This document shows positions 40,628 through 50,123 of a stretch of 64,000 nt of DNA, one piece after another. Under the pieces are notes generated by a model. The model searched no databases. It was not told where the DNA came from and worked only from the letters and a program-made list of their open reading frames with translations. The DNA comes from Candidatus Mycolicibacterium alkanivorans. GTDB taxonomy: Bacteria > Actinomycetota > Actinomycetes > Mycobacteriales > Mycobacteriaceae. Position numbers and translations under genes: made by a program. Within the stretch, counting starts at the first letter, position 1. The number at the start of each line of letters is the position of its first letter. The stretch lies in NCBI RefSeq assembly GCF_022760805.1, contig NZ_JAIVFL010000001.1, positions 3,596,001 through 3,660,000 of the forward strand. The letters run 5' to 3'.

Positions 40628-43600
40628 GGCGGGTTCCTTCCTTCGATCTCTGATCCGACAAAGGGATTGACGAGCTGAAGGTGCGTCACGGTGTCGGTGT
40701 CGTCGAGCAGTACCCCGCGACCCGGGATCTGCCGGGTGAATCTGTGGCCGCGAACCTTGCCGCCATCCTGCGGGTTGCCCGACAGCATGACCGTGGTGGC
40801 CTGCAGCTCGTTCATCCGTCGCAGAAGCGGGTTCGTCATCAGTGCGTGCGCCGAGCCGGTCGCCCGTGCGGTGACGACCACGCGCAGCCCCAGATCGGCT
40901 GCTTGGGAGAGCACGCCGAGCAGCGGAGTCCACGGCCGTTGTCCGGCATACGGTCCCGACATCGCCGGGCCGTCGGGAATCTGATCAGCGTCGTCGACGA
41001 TCAGGTAGTGCGTGTGGCCCGAGTACGTCCAGCAGGCAAGCTCGACCGGGGACAGTCCGGCCGGCGGGCGGCGTGCTTCGATGATCGCCGACAAGCCGAG
41101 CATCGCGGGAGTGACGCGGTCGATGTTGGCGGTGTACTCATTGTCCGGGAACAGCGGTTCCTCGACGAGGTGCAACCGCCGGTCGATCACCGTGAACGCA
41201 ACCCGGTCCGGGGTCGAGTTCTCGCGCACCGTCCGGATGAGGTGACGCAGCAGTGTTGTCTTGCCGGACCTGTTGTCGCCGAGCACCATCAGCAGCGGGT
41301 GGGCGGCGAGGTCCAGCACTACTGGTGTCAGGTCGTCCTCGCGCTGTCCGATCACCGCCCGCTCGGGGCCGACGTAGAGCGGCGCGACGTCGGCCGGGGC
41401 GAGATCGGCCGGTAGCAGGCGGACCCGCGGCGCGGACTGCCCGGCGTATCGGGCGTTGAGCGAAGAAATTTGGGCGAGGGCCGGGGCGGCGAACAAGAAA
41501 TGCTCGGCTGCCATGGTCAAACCGCGGCCCGGCTGGTCGTAGGGCACGTTCTCGGCGGGCCGGCGCAGCGCCCCGGAAACACGCACGTTGCTGTCTCGCG
41601 CATCGGGTAGCCGTAGCTCCAGACGAAGTCCCAGCCCGTCGCGCATCGCCAACGGCACCTCGAGCCAATTGGGCGTGGTGACCACGACGTGAATTCCGTA
41701 TGCCAATCCACTATTGGCAAGCTCGACGACCTTGTTCAGCAAGGGGTTTCGCGGATTGAACTGGTCGGCGTTGTCCCGGCTGAATGCGTACAGGTTGTCG
41801 ATGACCAGGAATACGTGTGGGTGGGCCGCGTCCTGACCTGCTCTGCGCCTGGTGTCGAGCAGCTGCTCGAATTCGCCCAACGTGCGTCTGATCAACTCGG
41901 GCTCCAGCGGTGACGCGACGCAGCCGACGTGAGCGAGATCCCGCAGCGGCCGCAGCTGGCCGCCCCCGTAGTCCAGGCAGTAGAACGTCACGTCGCGTGG
42001 TGAGTGCAACGCCGCAGCCGACAGTATGAATGTCTGCAGCGCTGTCGATTTGCCCGACTTGGCACCACCGTGGATCAGTACGTTGCCCGCCGCTGAGTGG
42101 GCATCGAAGATCAGCGGATCACGACGCATCTCGAAGGGCCGGTCGATCTCACCGAGTGGCCAACGTCCCCGACCTTCGGTGACACCGGCCCTGGCGAGCA
42201 CATCGGCCAGCGGGATCGCCTCGTCGAGGGGCGGCAGCCAAAGTCGCGGCGCACGTGGGCCGTAGGCGGCCAGTTGATCGCCGATGGTGGCGATCAACTT
42301 CCTCGCCGGCCCGACCGTCGTATCGCAGTCGTCGCCGGACACCATCATGGTGTCCTGGTCCACATCGACCTCAGCGGCTGTGAAGATTTGGGGCCTCGGA
42401 TCAGCTGGAACCACAATCGATCTCGGACGGTGCGGGGGATCGTAGATTCCGTCGACGTAGGTGCTGCGGAACTTGATCGGCTCGGCGCCTGGTGCCGGAA
42501 CCAGGAAGCCGACGCCCTTGTGCTCCCTGCCCGCCTCGATGTGGTAGGCGTCCTCGACTCCGATGATCTGGCGCGACACCGACGGGCTGGCGACCTTGAG
42601 TCCGATCCGGTACGACGTGTTCTTGTCGATGTCCTTGATCCTGCCCACGTCGAGGGTCTGCGATGCGAACAGGATGTGGATCCGGAACGAGCGGCCCTTG
42701 CGGGCGACGTAGTCGAACAGTTCGGCGTATTCCGGGTGGTCGGCGAGCATCAGGGTGAACTCGTCGGCGACGACGAACAACGTCGGCAGTGCGGGTAGGT
42801 CGTGTCCGGCTGCTATCGCCGCCTCGTACTCGGTGACTGAGTTGAAAGCGCTGCCCTGGATGCGACGGCCGGTCTCCCGCAGCACCGTCTCGCGCCTCGC
42901 CACCTCTCCGCGCAGCGTGTCGGCGAATCGCTCGGCGAGCGACTTCTTCTCGGCCATGTTGGAGATGACGGCCACGACCTGAGGGAAATTGCGGAAGATG
43001 TCGGCGCCGGCCTCGCCCTTGAAGTCGGCATAGATCACGATCAACCGCTCGGCGGAATGAGTGGTCAACAGCGACAACAAGATCGACATCAGTGTCTGGG
43101 ATTTACCGGATCCCGTCATTCCGATCATCAGGCCGTGGGGGCCCATACCGCCCTCGGCCTCGTCCTTGAGATCGAAGTACAGCGGCTCCCCCGTCGCCGT
43201 CACGCCGATCGGCACCCGCAGTTCCTCGTCGCGGCGACGCGGCGCCCACAGTGCAGCCACATCGAGCCGTGCCGCATCGTCGATACCGAGTAAGGTCGTG
43301 AACGCCGCACCGGTGGTCGCCGATGACCGCAGACCGACGTGGGTCGGATTGGAATCCCAGCGCGACAGCAGTCGCGCCAGATGTGTTGCCTCCATGGCGG
43401 ATAACCGATCGGCCCGATGCACATATGGCTGCCAGCCGCCCACCGCCCAGCGCTCGATGCTCCCGTCGGTGATCCTCAGTACCGGCCGCTCCGGATCCGG
43501 GTATTGCTCGCGGTGGGGTTCCGCCTCGGCAATCTGCACCACGGTCACCCCGGACCATCCGGCCGACAGCACGGAGGTCGTCGGGTCGTAGTCCGGATCG

Positions 43601-44553
43601 TCGACCACGATCAATAGATGGCGCAGACCCAGTCTTTCGCCGTCGAACGGCGGGCGCTCGGCGAGCACTGGACCTATGCGCGAGACGAGGGCGTCGACGT
43701 CTGCGCACAGGTAGCGGGCCGGACCGACGCCATCTACCGATCCCGGGACATCGACGTGGGGCAGCCACTTCAACCATGCCCAGTCTTCGGACTCGAGGTC
43801 AGGGCTGGCCAGCGCGACCCCGAGGACACCGGGGTCGTGCCAGGTGATGGCCTGGGCCAGCCACGCACGCACCGCGGCGAGCACCTGGTCGCGCTTCCCC
43901 ACCACGCTCAGTCGTGACACCTTGGCCAGGTCGATTCCCATCGGAGCGTCGCGCACCGTGCGCTGGATCTCCAACAGTGCGCGAAGAGCACTGTGCGACA
44001 ACGGTTCGAGGTCCACCTCATCGGCGGTGTCCTTGACGCGCAGCGCGGTATCCAGTGGTACGTCGTGGATTCCGATGCGCGCCATCAGGAAGTCGGAGTC
44101 GTGCGGGTCGCGTTCCCATTGCCGCCTGGTACCCGCAACCGCCGCCAGTGCACCCGGATCCGGGTGCGACCATTCGAGTGCGGCCCGCTGATCTGCAGCC
44201 TGGGCCCGTACGTTGTCGCGCACCACCGACAGGTAGCGGAGATAGTCGGCCCGCTCGGCATCGACTTCCTCGGTGCGGGTCTTGGTGTCGTTGCCCCGGT
44301 ACAACGCGGTTGCCGCGAGCAACAGGACGAACGGGAAGAACAGGATCTGGGGCGAGATCAGCCTCATGCCCGTTGCGAACAGCGCGACGATCATGCCGAC
44401 GATCAACAGCACGATCAGATACGGCAGCGCGCGGCGCATCAAGGACGGCGGAATGACGCGTGGAAGTTCCGGCGGCGCCTCGATTGTGATGGTGCCCTTT
44501 CGCGCTTCCGGACGAGGCACCCGCTTCTGGGCCTCGAAGATCAGCCTGCTCAC
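40624..44553 (-). CDS. eccC: ESX-3-type FtsK/SpoIIIE ATPase EccC
   Basis: Motor of the T7SS, 1309 residues from GTG 44553 ([20 protein letters not shown]). Two membrane helices follow at about 40-85. Three nucleotide-binding domains have Walker A sequences [24 protein letters not shown] and [12 protein letters not shown]. Walker B of the first is [12 protein letters not shown], with the catalytic Glu; the others are [11 protein letters not shown] and [10 protein letters not shown]. It is coupled to eccB (GTGA) and to the PE gene (ATGA). Confidence 0.94.
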   Translation of the reverse strand: MSRLIFEAQKRVPRPEARKGTITIEAPPELPRVIPPSLMRRALPYLIVLLIVGMIVALFATGMRLISPQILFFPFVLLLAATALYRGNDTKTRTEEVDAERADYLRYLSVVRDNVRAQAADQRAALEWSHPDPGALAAVAGTRRQWERDPHDSDFLMARIGIHDVPLDTALRVKDTADEVDLEPLSHSALRALLEIQRTVRDAPMGIDLAKVSRLSVVGKRDQVLAAVRAWLAQAITWHDPGVLGVALASPDLESEDWAWLKWLPHVDVPGSVDGVGPARYLCADVDALVSRIGPVLAERPPFDGERLGLRHLLIVVDDPDYDPTTSVLSAGWSGVTVVQIAEAEPHREQYPDPERPVLRITDGSIERWAVGGWQPYVHRADRLSAMEATHLARLLSRWDSNPTHVGLRSSATTGAAFTTLLGIDDAARLDVAALWAPRRRDEELRVPIGVTATGEPLYFDLKDEAEGGMGPHGLMIGMTGSGKSQTLMSILLSLLTTHSAERLIVIYADFKGEAGADIFRNFPQVVAVISNMAEKKSLAERFADTLRGEVARRETVLRETGRRIQGSAFNSVTEYEAAIAAGHDLPALPTLFVVADEFTLMLADHPEYAELFDYVARKGRSFRIHILFASQTLDVGRIKDIDKNTSYRIGLKVASPSVSRQIIGVEDAYHIEAGREHKGVGFLVPAPGAEPIKFRSTYVDGIYDPPHRPRSIVVPADPRPQIFTAAEVDVDQDTMMVSGDDCDTTVGPARKLIATIGDQLAAYGPRAPRLWLPPLDEAIPLADVLARAGVTEGRGRWPLGEIDRPFEMRRDPLIFDAHSAAGNVLIHGGAKSGKSTALQTFILSAAALHSPRDVTFYCLDYGGGQLRPLRDLAHVGCVASPLEPELIRRTLGEFEQLLDTRRRAGQDAAHPHVFLVIDNLYAFSRDNADQFNPRNPLLNKVVELANSGLAYGIHVVVTTPNWLEVPLAMRDGLGLRLELRLPDARDSNVRVSGALRRPAENVPYDQPGRGLTMAAEHFLFAAPALAQISSLNARYAGQSAPRVRLLPADLAPADVAPLYVGPERAVIGQREDDLTPVVLDLAAHPLLMVLGDNRSGKTTLLRHLIRTVRENSTPDRVAFTVIDRRLHLVEEPLFPDNEYTANIDRVTPAMLGLSAIIEARRPPAGLSPVELACWTYSGHTHYLIVDDADQIPDGPAMSGPYAGQRPWTPLLGVLSQAADLGLRVVVTARATGSAHALMTNPLLRRMNELQATTVMLSGNPQDGGKVRGHRFTRQIPGRGVLLDDTDTVTHLQLVNPFVGSEIEGRNPP

Positions 44554-46055
44554 CGGGTTTCCGTCCCGACGTATGCGGTCAGTGCGCCTGCCTTCGACAG
44601 GGCGGGCCCTGCAGAGAAGAGAGTCAGCATGGACCACGGAACAGGCATGGCAGGCGGTGTGAGACCCAGCGCGGCGATGGTGGTGGCCAACTCGTCGGGA
44701 TTCGCGGCGTCGATACCGAAGCGCATCCCGGTGTCAGAAATCCAGAACGACGATCCGGTCGGCGGGGCGGTCTGTTCCTGTGCCACCGTCTGGACGAGGT
44801 AGCCCTTGCCCGTCGGCACAGCGACACGGGCAGCCGTCGCACCGTCGGCTGGTCCGGGAAGATCAACCGGGCGTACGCCGTCGGCGATCGGCACAGCGGC
44901 ACCGGATAGCAGCGCCAGCGAACTGGTGCCGGCATCCGCGGGCTTGGTCCATCGCACGCAAGTGACCGGAGAGCTGGCCGCGTCCACCAATCCGATGCGT
45001 TGGTCCGGGAATGCGGCGGTGTCGAGTATTCGCGATACCGGCGTACGGGCGATCTCGTCAACTCCCAGGCGTGGCGGCTGTTGCAGCCCATAAGAATTGG
45101 TGTTCCGCAGCAGTGCCGCCAGTACCGGAGACACCTGCTGAAGACCATCCGGCAGCACCGCGTAGTACATCATCGCGCTGTCGGTACCGTAGGCCGCCAC
45201 GACGGCGCCCACCGATGCCGGAACGGAGAGTGGGAACTGCGGCGGTGAACCCGCCCCCGCGATGACCGGGGCCCGTAGCGGCGTGCCCTCCGGAATCGCG
45301 TTGAACAGCCCCTGCGCTATGGGTCTCGCGACGGGCGTCTGCCCGCCGAAGCCCAGCGCGTCGGTGACAGCGTGGTCGGCGAGGTCGATGACGCTCCGTC
45401 GACCGCCCCACAGCAGCCAGGTCAGTGGCGCCTCCGGCGGACCGCTGGCGACCAGCACGGCCCGGTCCGGCGGCAGTGTGGACGCACGTTCACCGCCTGT
45501 TGCCGGCGGGCCCGCCAGCACCGTCACACCGGGGTCCGCGGCGCCGGTGCTATCGCAGACTATCCAGTCGGCGTCGCGAGAATTGTTTTGCATCATGCGT
45601 TCCGGAGCACCCGGGATGCCAACCGTCACCCCTCGCGGCAGCTGGTCCAGACCGGAGCCGCCGACCGCCTTGGGTTGGACGGCTTTCCCGACGATGAGAC
45701 GGGCAGACGCGAGGTTGAGAACCGGATGCAGTTGGTCATCGACCCGCACGTACAGCGCGGAGCTGTCCCGGTCGGCGACCACGCTGTTCTCACCCACCGA
45801 GCCGTTGGGCCTGATCAACGAAAAAAGGAAACACCCGATGAGCCCGGTGATGACGATAAGGATTCCCATCAGCACCGAACGGGATTGTGCCCGCAGGGGA
45901 TCGGTGAGCATCCGGGTGTCGCGCAGCGCCAGCCCGGAGGCGATCCTGCGCATCGCGAAGCGCCAACCGGTGACTTGGTGGCGGGTCACGAAGCTCCGGC
46001 GGTAGGCGGCTCGATCAGGATTCTCGTTGACCGGCGTGCGGGGTGTGAAGCTCAT
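44550..46055 (-). CDS. eccB: ESX-3-type secretion membrane protein EccB
   Basis: The 501-residue protein has one membrane helix ([20 protein letters not shown] near 60-80) and a large periplasmic domain built of repeats with a central cysteine pair (IVCDSTG and VTCVRW). N-terminal [12 protein letters not shown] and [15 protein letters not shown] are the EccB3 (Rv0283) pattern. The ATG overlaps the eccA stop (ATGA). Confidence 0.92.
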   Translation of the reverse strand: MSFTPRTPVNENPDRAAYRRSFVTRHQVTGWRFAMRRIASGLALRDTRMLTDPLRAQSRSVLMGILIVITGLIGCFLFSLIRPNGSVGENSVVADRDSSALYVRVDDQLHPVLNLASARLIVGKAVQPKAVGGSGLDQLPRGVTVGIPGAPERMMQNNSRDADWIVCDSTGAADPGVTVLAGPPATGGERASTLPPDRAVLVASGPPEAPLTWLLWGGRRSVIDLADHAVTDALGFGGQTPVARPIAQGLFNAIPEGTPLRAPVIAGAGSPPQFPLSVPASVGAVVAAYGTDSAMMYYAVLPDGLQQVSPVLAALLRNTNSYGLQQPPRLGVDEIARTPVSRILDTAAFPDQRIGLVDAASSPVTCVRWTKPADAGTSSLALLSGAAVPIADGVRPVDLPGPADGATAARVAVPTGKGYLVQTVAQEQTAPPTGSSFWISDTGMRFGIDAANPDELATTIAALGLTPPAMPVPWSMLTLFSAGPALSKAGALTAYVGTETR

Positions 46056-47953
46056 CCGGGCACCGCCAGCCCGAGACCGCGCAGCAGGGGCGTCACTGAC
46101 CGGCTCACGTCGGCGGCGTTGATCGTCATCAGCTGCTCGTCGGTGAGTCGGCCGGTGTCCGCGAGCTCGCAGTGGTCCAGACGGTACTCGCGCTCCTCTT
46201 CCGAGCGTTCGACCACGTTTCGCACGAACCTACCGTTGCCGGCGATGTCGAGGCTGCGCCGATCCACGCCGTTGGCATCCGGTGTCGTTGCCGACGCCAA
46301 ATGCTCGAAAAGCCGCTGCAGATTGTCCAGCGCACTCGGCTCGAAGACGCTGTCGCGCTGTTGCGCCATGGCATTGGCGATCTCGACCAATTCGGCGGGT
46401 GGGTAGGACGGAAAGTCGATGCTGCGGGTGAACCGGGATCGCAGGCCCTCGTTGGAGTCCAGGAAGCGGTCGAGATCGGCGCGGTATCCGGCGATGATGA
46501 CGACCAACCGGTCACGGTCGTTCTCCATCCGAGCCAGCAGCGTATCGATTGCGACCAAACCGAAGTCGTTCTTGGCACCCGTGGCGACAAGGGCGTACGC
46601 CTCGTCGAGGAACAGCACACCGTCGAGCGCGCTGTCGATGATCGCGTTGGTCTTCGCCTCGGTCTCACCGATGTGCTGTCCGATCAGATCTGCGCGGTGA
46701 ACCTCCTTGACGTTCTCCTTCTTCAGCAGGCCCAGGCCGCAGTAGATCTTGGCCACCACGCGAGCGATTGTGGTCTTGCCGGTGCCCGGCGGTCCGGCGA
46801 AGACCAGGTGGTGCGACCGTTGTGCCACCGCGAGGCCGCGTTGTTGGCGCAGCAGCGCCATGGCGACCGAACTCTTCAGCCGGGCCACCTGGTCCTTGAC
46901 CTCCTCGAGGCCGATGAACTCGCCGAGTTGGTGCTCGGCCTCGGTGAGCAGCGCCGCCTTGCGCTCGTGAGCGCCGGGGTCGACAAAGTCCGCTTCACCC
47001 GGTTCGGTGCCGACATCCCACGGATCGGTACGAGCCGCGATGCGGGCCGCCGAGGTGGTTCGGACGCGGTAGGAGGAATCCGACAGCGCCTGCTCGACCT
47101 CCGCATTCTCCGGATTGGCGGCATAGAGGTCCTGCAGCACCTCGAGGGCGGCCTCCTCCTCACCGTGGGCGCGCAAAGCCAGCCCCTTGGTCAGGGCACC
47201 GTCGACCGCAGCCACCGCCGACGGGCCTTCCGGCGCGTCGAGGTACGACAGCGCGGGCGCGAACATCCCGAGCCTGGCCAGTGAGATTCCGAGCGTGATC
47301 TTCGCGGCGTGCGCGAAGATTCCGTCGAGGTCGGCTTCATTGATCACGGGTGTGAGTAACTTGACGACATCAGACCAGCGGTGAGCCCGATAGTGGATCA
47401 CGGTCGCAACCCAGCGCGCTTCGCGGGAGTCCGGGTTGCGATCGGCGAGGCCCCTCGCGATCGCGTCGGCGTCGGCGAACCGCCCCGCCGCCGCGAGCGA
47501 CGCCGCGTGGGCCAGCTGGAAGTCGTCGGGTGCTGTGGCCCGAAACTGCAAATACAGCCCTGTGTCGTAGGTGAAGCCCAACGCGCCTGGCGCCAGTTCG
47601 AGACGGCGCGCCAGCACGCCGGCGGTACCACGGGTCGCCGCGACCGCTTCGAGCACCGACGATGAGGTGTCGCCAGCCGCGGCCAGGCCCGTCCAGGCAT
47701 CGCATTGGTCGTGGGCAAGCCGCGTCAGTGCCGCGAACCCCGCTCGTGCCGCAGTCAGGTCGGCAGGTCGGCGGCGCTCGTGTACCGCCAGACCCAGCGC
47801 CTTGCAGCAGGTTGCGAAGCGGCTGACGGTATCACCGTCGATTCGACCGGTCACGGAGGCCGCGAGGACATCGCCACCCGCGCTCATGAGTGGAGATGCA
47901 GGTACCGGTGCCAGCCCATCGTCGCTTCCGGACGCACTTCCTGACTGCCACAT
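46052..47953 (-). CDS. eccA: ESX-3-type cytosolic AAA+ ATPase EccA
   Basis: First gene of the ESX locus, taken as 633 residues from ATG 47953. An N-terminal TPR-like domain (RFATCCKALGLAV, KITLGISLARLGMFAPALSYL) precedes an AAA+ domain with Walker A VFAGPPGTGKTTIARVV and Walker B GVLFLDEAYAL. It closely resembles EccA3 (Rv0282), including GQHIGETEAKTNAIIDSALD. Other possible starts are GTG 47983, TTG 47992 and ATG 47887; none has a strong Shine-Dalgarno sequence. EccA acts on PE/PPE and EspG in the cytosol. Confidence 0.9.
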   Translation of the reverse strand: MWQSGSASGSDDGLAPVPASPLMSAGGDVLAASVTGRIDGDTVSRFATCCKALGLAVHERRRPADLTAARAGFAALTRLAHDQCDAWTGLAAAGDTSSSVLEAVAATRGTAGVLARRLELAPGALGFTYDTGLYLQFRATAPDDFQLAHAASLAAAGRFADADAIARGLADRNPDSREARWVATVIHYRAHRWSDVVKLLTPVINEADLDGIFAHAAKITLGISLARLGMFAPALSYLDAPEGPSAVAAVDGALTKGLALRAHGEEEAALEVLQDLYAANPENAEVEQALSDSSYRVRTTSAARIAARTDPWDVGTEPGEADFVDPGAHERKAALLTEAEHQLGEFIGLEEVKDQVARLKSSVAMALLRQQRGLAVAQRSHHLVFAGPPGTGKTTIARVVAKIYCGLGLLKKENVKEVHRADLIGQHIGETEAKTNAIIDSALDGVLFLDEAYALVATGAKNDFGLVAIDTLLARMENDRDRLVVIIAGYRADLDRFLDSNEGLRSRFTRSIDFPSYPPAELVEIANAMAQQRDSVFEPSALDNLQRLFEHLASATTPDANGVDRRSLDIAGNGRFVRNVVERSEEEREYRLDHCELADTGRLTDEQLMTINAADVSRSVTPLLRGLGLAVPG

Positions 47954-48221
47954 CGCCGGGTCGGCCCGAATATCACGTTCCACACGGGGCAATAGTCGGC
48001 CGACGGAGGTGGATAGTTCCCGGGCGTTTCTGTGCGCGGTTTCGTGGCCTCACACGCCGCGCAATTAGGTGATCCAAACCTCGCCCAGGCTGTTTGGCAC
48101 GGAAACCCGAACGCCCGGAACTGATTTTAGCATCTCCGCGACTACATGACCTGAGACCTTTGCGCGCCCTGCGAATCGGTCGCCGAATGAGCAGTTTCCA
48201 GGATCAAGATGGGGGTCCGTT
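47954..48221. other. Divergent control region between eccA and the PGRS gene
   Basis: No gene was seen. It holds the promoters for the ESX locus (minus) and the PGRS-like gene (plus), and one site partly matching an IdeR box. No clear Zur box. Confidence 0.4.
48065..48083 (-). promoter_or_regulatory. Possible IdeR (iron) box upstream of eccA
   Basis: TTAGGTGATCCAAACCTCG agrees with about 13 of 19 positions of the IdeR consensus TWAGGTWAGSCTWACCTWA, with intact AGGT and ACCT half-cores. It lies 112 bp upstream of the eccA start chosen. Iron control of ESX-3 by IdeR is known in M. tuberculosis. The match is moderate. Confidence 0.3.
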
Positions 48222-49928
48222 GTGAGCAGTGGGACATACGTCGGTCGAGTCGGAGCGTTGGCCGTGGCCTTGGGCATCGGAGTTGCGGGGGTGAGCGTCC
48301 CCTACTCGGCTTCCGCGGACTCGGGTGACTCCCACTCGGCTCGTTCGAGCCGACACGATTCAGGCTCGGGATCGAATGCCAGTTCGCGTGCAGGCAAGAG
48401 GAGTCCGAACCCTGCCGCCGCATCGTCAGGTTCCAAGAAGCCGAAGTCTGAGTCGGCACCGGCACCCGCCGCGACTGCGCCCGCACCGACAGCTCCCACC
48501 GCAGATCAGGCTCCGGTCAGCCGCGCCGGCACGGGGCGCACGCCCAGTCCGGCTGCGGCGGCCGCCCCAGCGGCGGCAGCGAGCCCGGCGGCGGCTGCGG
48601 GCCCGGCGGCTACCCCCGCTGCGGCGGCGCAGGGTGGACCGGTCGGCGGCCTCATCGCGATGTTTATCAGCAATGGCACCGCCGATCACCCCGACGGCGG
48701 CATTCTGATCGGCGATGGGTTCGACTATGACGGGACCAGCTGCGCCACGAGCTGTGACGGTGGAAAAGCGGGCCTGGTCGGCAACGGTGGCGACGGCTGG
48801 GGCGGCGGCAACGGTGGCGATGCCGGATGGTTCGGCAACGGCGGTGCCGGCGGAGCCGGTCTGGACGCAAGCACCGGCGGCGCTGGCGGCAAGGGCGGTG
48901 CCGGCGGCTTGTTCTGGGGCAGCGGCGGCGATGGTGGCGACGGTGGTAGGGCGACGTCGATGATGGGTGCTGGCGGTGCTGGCGGCAGCGGCGGCAGTAC
49001 CGGGATGCTCATGCTGATGGGCTACCCGTGGCCAGTCACGTTGTACGGCAACGGCGGTGATGGTGGCGACGGGGGCAGCGCCATCATGGGTATGGCCGGC
49101 GCGGGCGGTCACGGCGGCATGGCGGGTTGGATCGGTGACGGCGGTGTGGGCGGCAATGGCGGAGACGTCAACGGCGGAATGATGGCCATGGCCGGCGGCG
49201 GCGGCGGGGGCGGCATGGCCGGCTACCTGTTCGGCAACGGCGGCGGCGGCGGAACCGGCGGCAACGTCATCGGTTCCGGCGGTGGAACAGCTGGCAGCGG
49301 CGGCACGGGCGCGATGGCCATGGGCTTCGGCCTCGGCGGCAACGGCGGCCGGGGCGGCACATTCGGAGCCAGCGCAACCGGCAACATTGTCGGCGGCAAC
49401 GGCGGAATGGGCGGTCCCGGAGGCTGGGTTTACGGCCCGGCCGGCAGCGGCGGCGACGGCGGAGACGGCACGGGCACCGGCGACGGCGGCAAGGGCGGCA
49501 GCGGTGGCAACGGTGTCGGCTTCAGCGACGGCGGCAAGGGCGGCACCGGCGGCGCCGCCACCGGGACCGGCAACGGCGGGGGCGGCGGCAACGGCGGCAA
49601 CGGCGGCGTAATCGGCAATGCCGGTGCCGGAGGCGACGGGGGCACCTCAGCTTCCGGCAACGCCGGCAACGGTGGGGACGGCGGGGACTCCGTCTACCTC
49701 GGCGACGCTGGCGATGGCGGTGACGCAGGCCTTGGTGGCAATGCCAACGGCGGCAACGGCGGCAGATCCACACCCATCATGGGCAACGGCGGCGACGGCG
49801 GGGACGGGACCGGCAGCGGCGTCGGCGGCTGCGGTGGCAACGGCGGCATGATGGGGCAGAGAGGAACCAACGGAATGCCGGCCAATCCGTCCTGCGGCAT
49901 GGGCGGCATGAAGATGGGCGGCATGTAG
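48222..49928 (+). CDS. Secreted Gly-rich PGRS-like protein without a PE domain
   Basis: The 568-residue protein starts at GTG 48222. It begins with a signal peptide (YVGRVGALAVALGIGVAGVS, then SASADS) instead of a PE domain, a Ser/Pro/Ala linker to about residue 140, then GGAGG/NGGDGG repeats to the end. Cysteine pairs (TSCATSCDGG) and Met-rich stretches occur, with the C-terminus GMGGMKMGGM. Function is unknown; Met/Cys clusters could bind copper. It is divergent from eccA. Sec-dependent export, rather than ESX export, is suggested by the signal peptide. Confidence 0.8.
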   Translation: MSSGTYVGRVGALAVALGIGVAGVSVPYSASADSGDSHSARSSRHDSGSGSNASSRAGKRSPNPAAASSGSKKPKSESAPAPAATAPAPTAPTADQAPVSRAGTGRTPSPAAAAAPAAAASPAAAAGPAATPAAAAQGGPVGGLIAMFISNGTADHPDGGILIGDGFDYDGTSCATSCDGGKAGLVGNGGDGWGGGNGGDAGWFGNGGAGGAGLDASTGGAGGKGGAGGLFWGSGGDGGDGGRATSMMGAGGAGGSGGSTGMLMLMGYPWPVTLYGNGGDGGDGGSAIMGMAGAGGHGGMAGWIGDGGVGGNGGDVNGGMMAMAGGGGGGGMAGYLFGNGGGGGTGGNVIGSGGGTAGSGGTGAMAMGFGLGGNGGRGGTFGASATGNIVGGNGGMGGPGGWVYGPAGSGGDGGDGTGTGDGGKGGSGGNGVGFSDGGKGGTGGAATGTGNGGGGGNGGNGGVIGNAGAGGDGGTSASGNAGNGGDGGDSVYLGDAGDGGDAGLGGNANGGNGGRSTPIMGNGGDGGDGTGSGVGGCGGNGGMMGQRGTNGMPANPSCGMGGMKMGGM

Positions 49929-49941
49929 ACCATTTCGCGAT

Positions 49942-49979
49942 GGTGGGGTGGCGGCGGCACTGGCCGCTACCACCCCACC
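49942..49979 (+). terminator. Hairpin after the PGRS gene
   Basis: A stem of 9 plus 4 bp (left arm GTGGGGTGGCGGC, right arm with a 3-nt bulge ending CCACCCCAC) starts 14 bp past the stop of the PGRS gene. No T tract follows, as is common in mycobacteria. Confidence 0.5.
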
Positions 49980-49988
49980 TCTGTTCGC

Positions 49989-50090
49989 TCAGATGTTGGT
50001 CTCGTCGATGTCAAGGCCCAGGGTGTAGGAGGTTATCGACAGCGATCTGTAGGCGCTTCCATCGGTTGAGCGCACGGCCGCTGCCGTCAT
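49989..50090 (-). other. Small open frame downstream of nrdE (33 residues)
   Basis: ATG 50090 opens a frame of 33 residues ending YTLGLDIDETNI, 33 bp past the nrdE stop. Its C-terminal half reads like a folded protein tail (SLSITSYTLGLDIDE). It may be the end of a lost gene or chance; no Shine-Dalgarno sequence. Listed because otherwise this gap (49980-50123) has nothing. Confidence 0.15.
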
Positions 50091-50123
50091 GCGCCACGGC
50101 CAGTCCGGCGAAGGACCGCAGCC

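Noticed and set aside
48790..49900. Dense GGC/AAC-type repeats that might look like a tandem repeat or CRISPR array
   Set aside because: They are in-frame codons for PGRS Gly-Gly-Asn/Asp repeats; there are no equal spacers.
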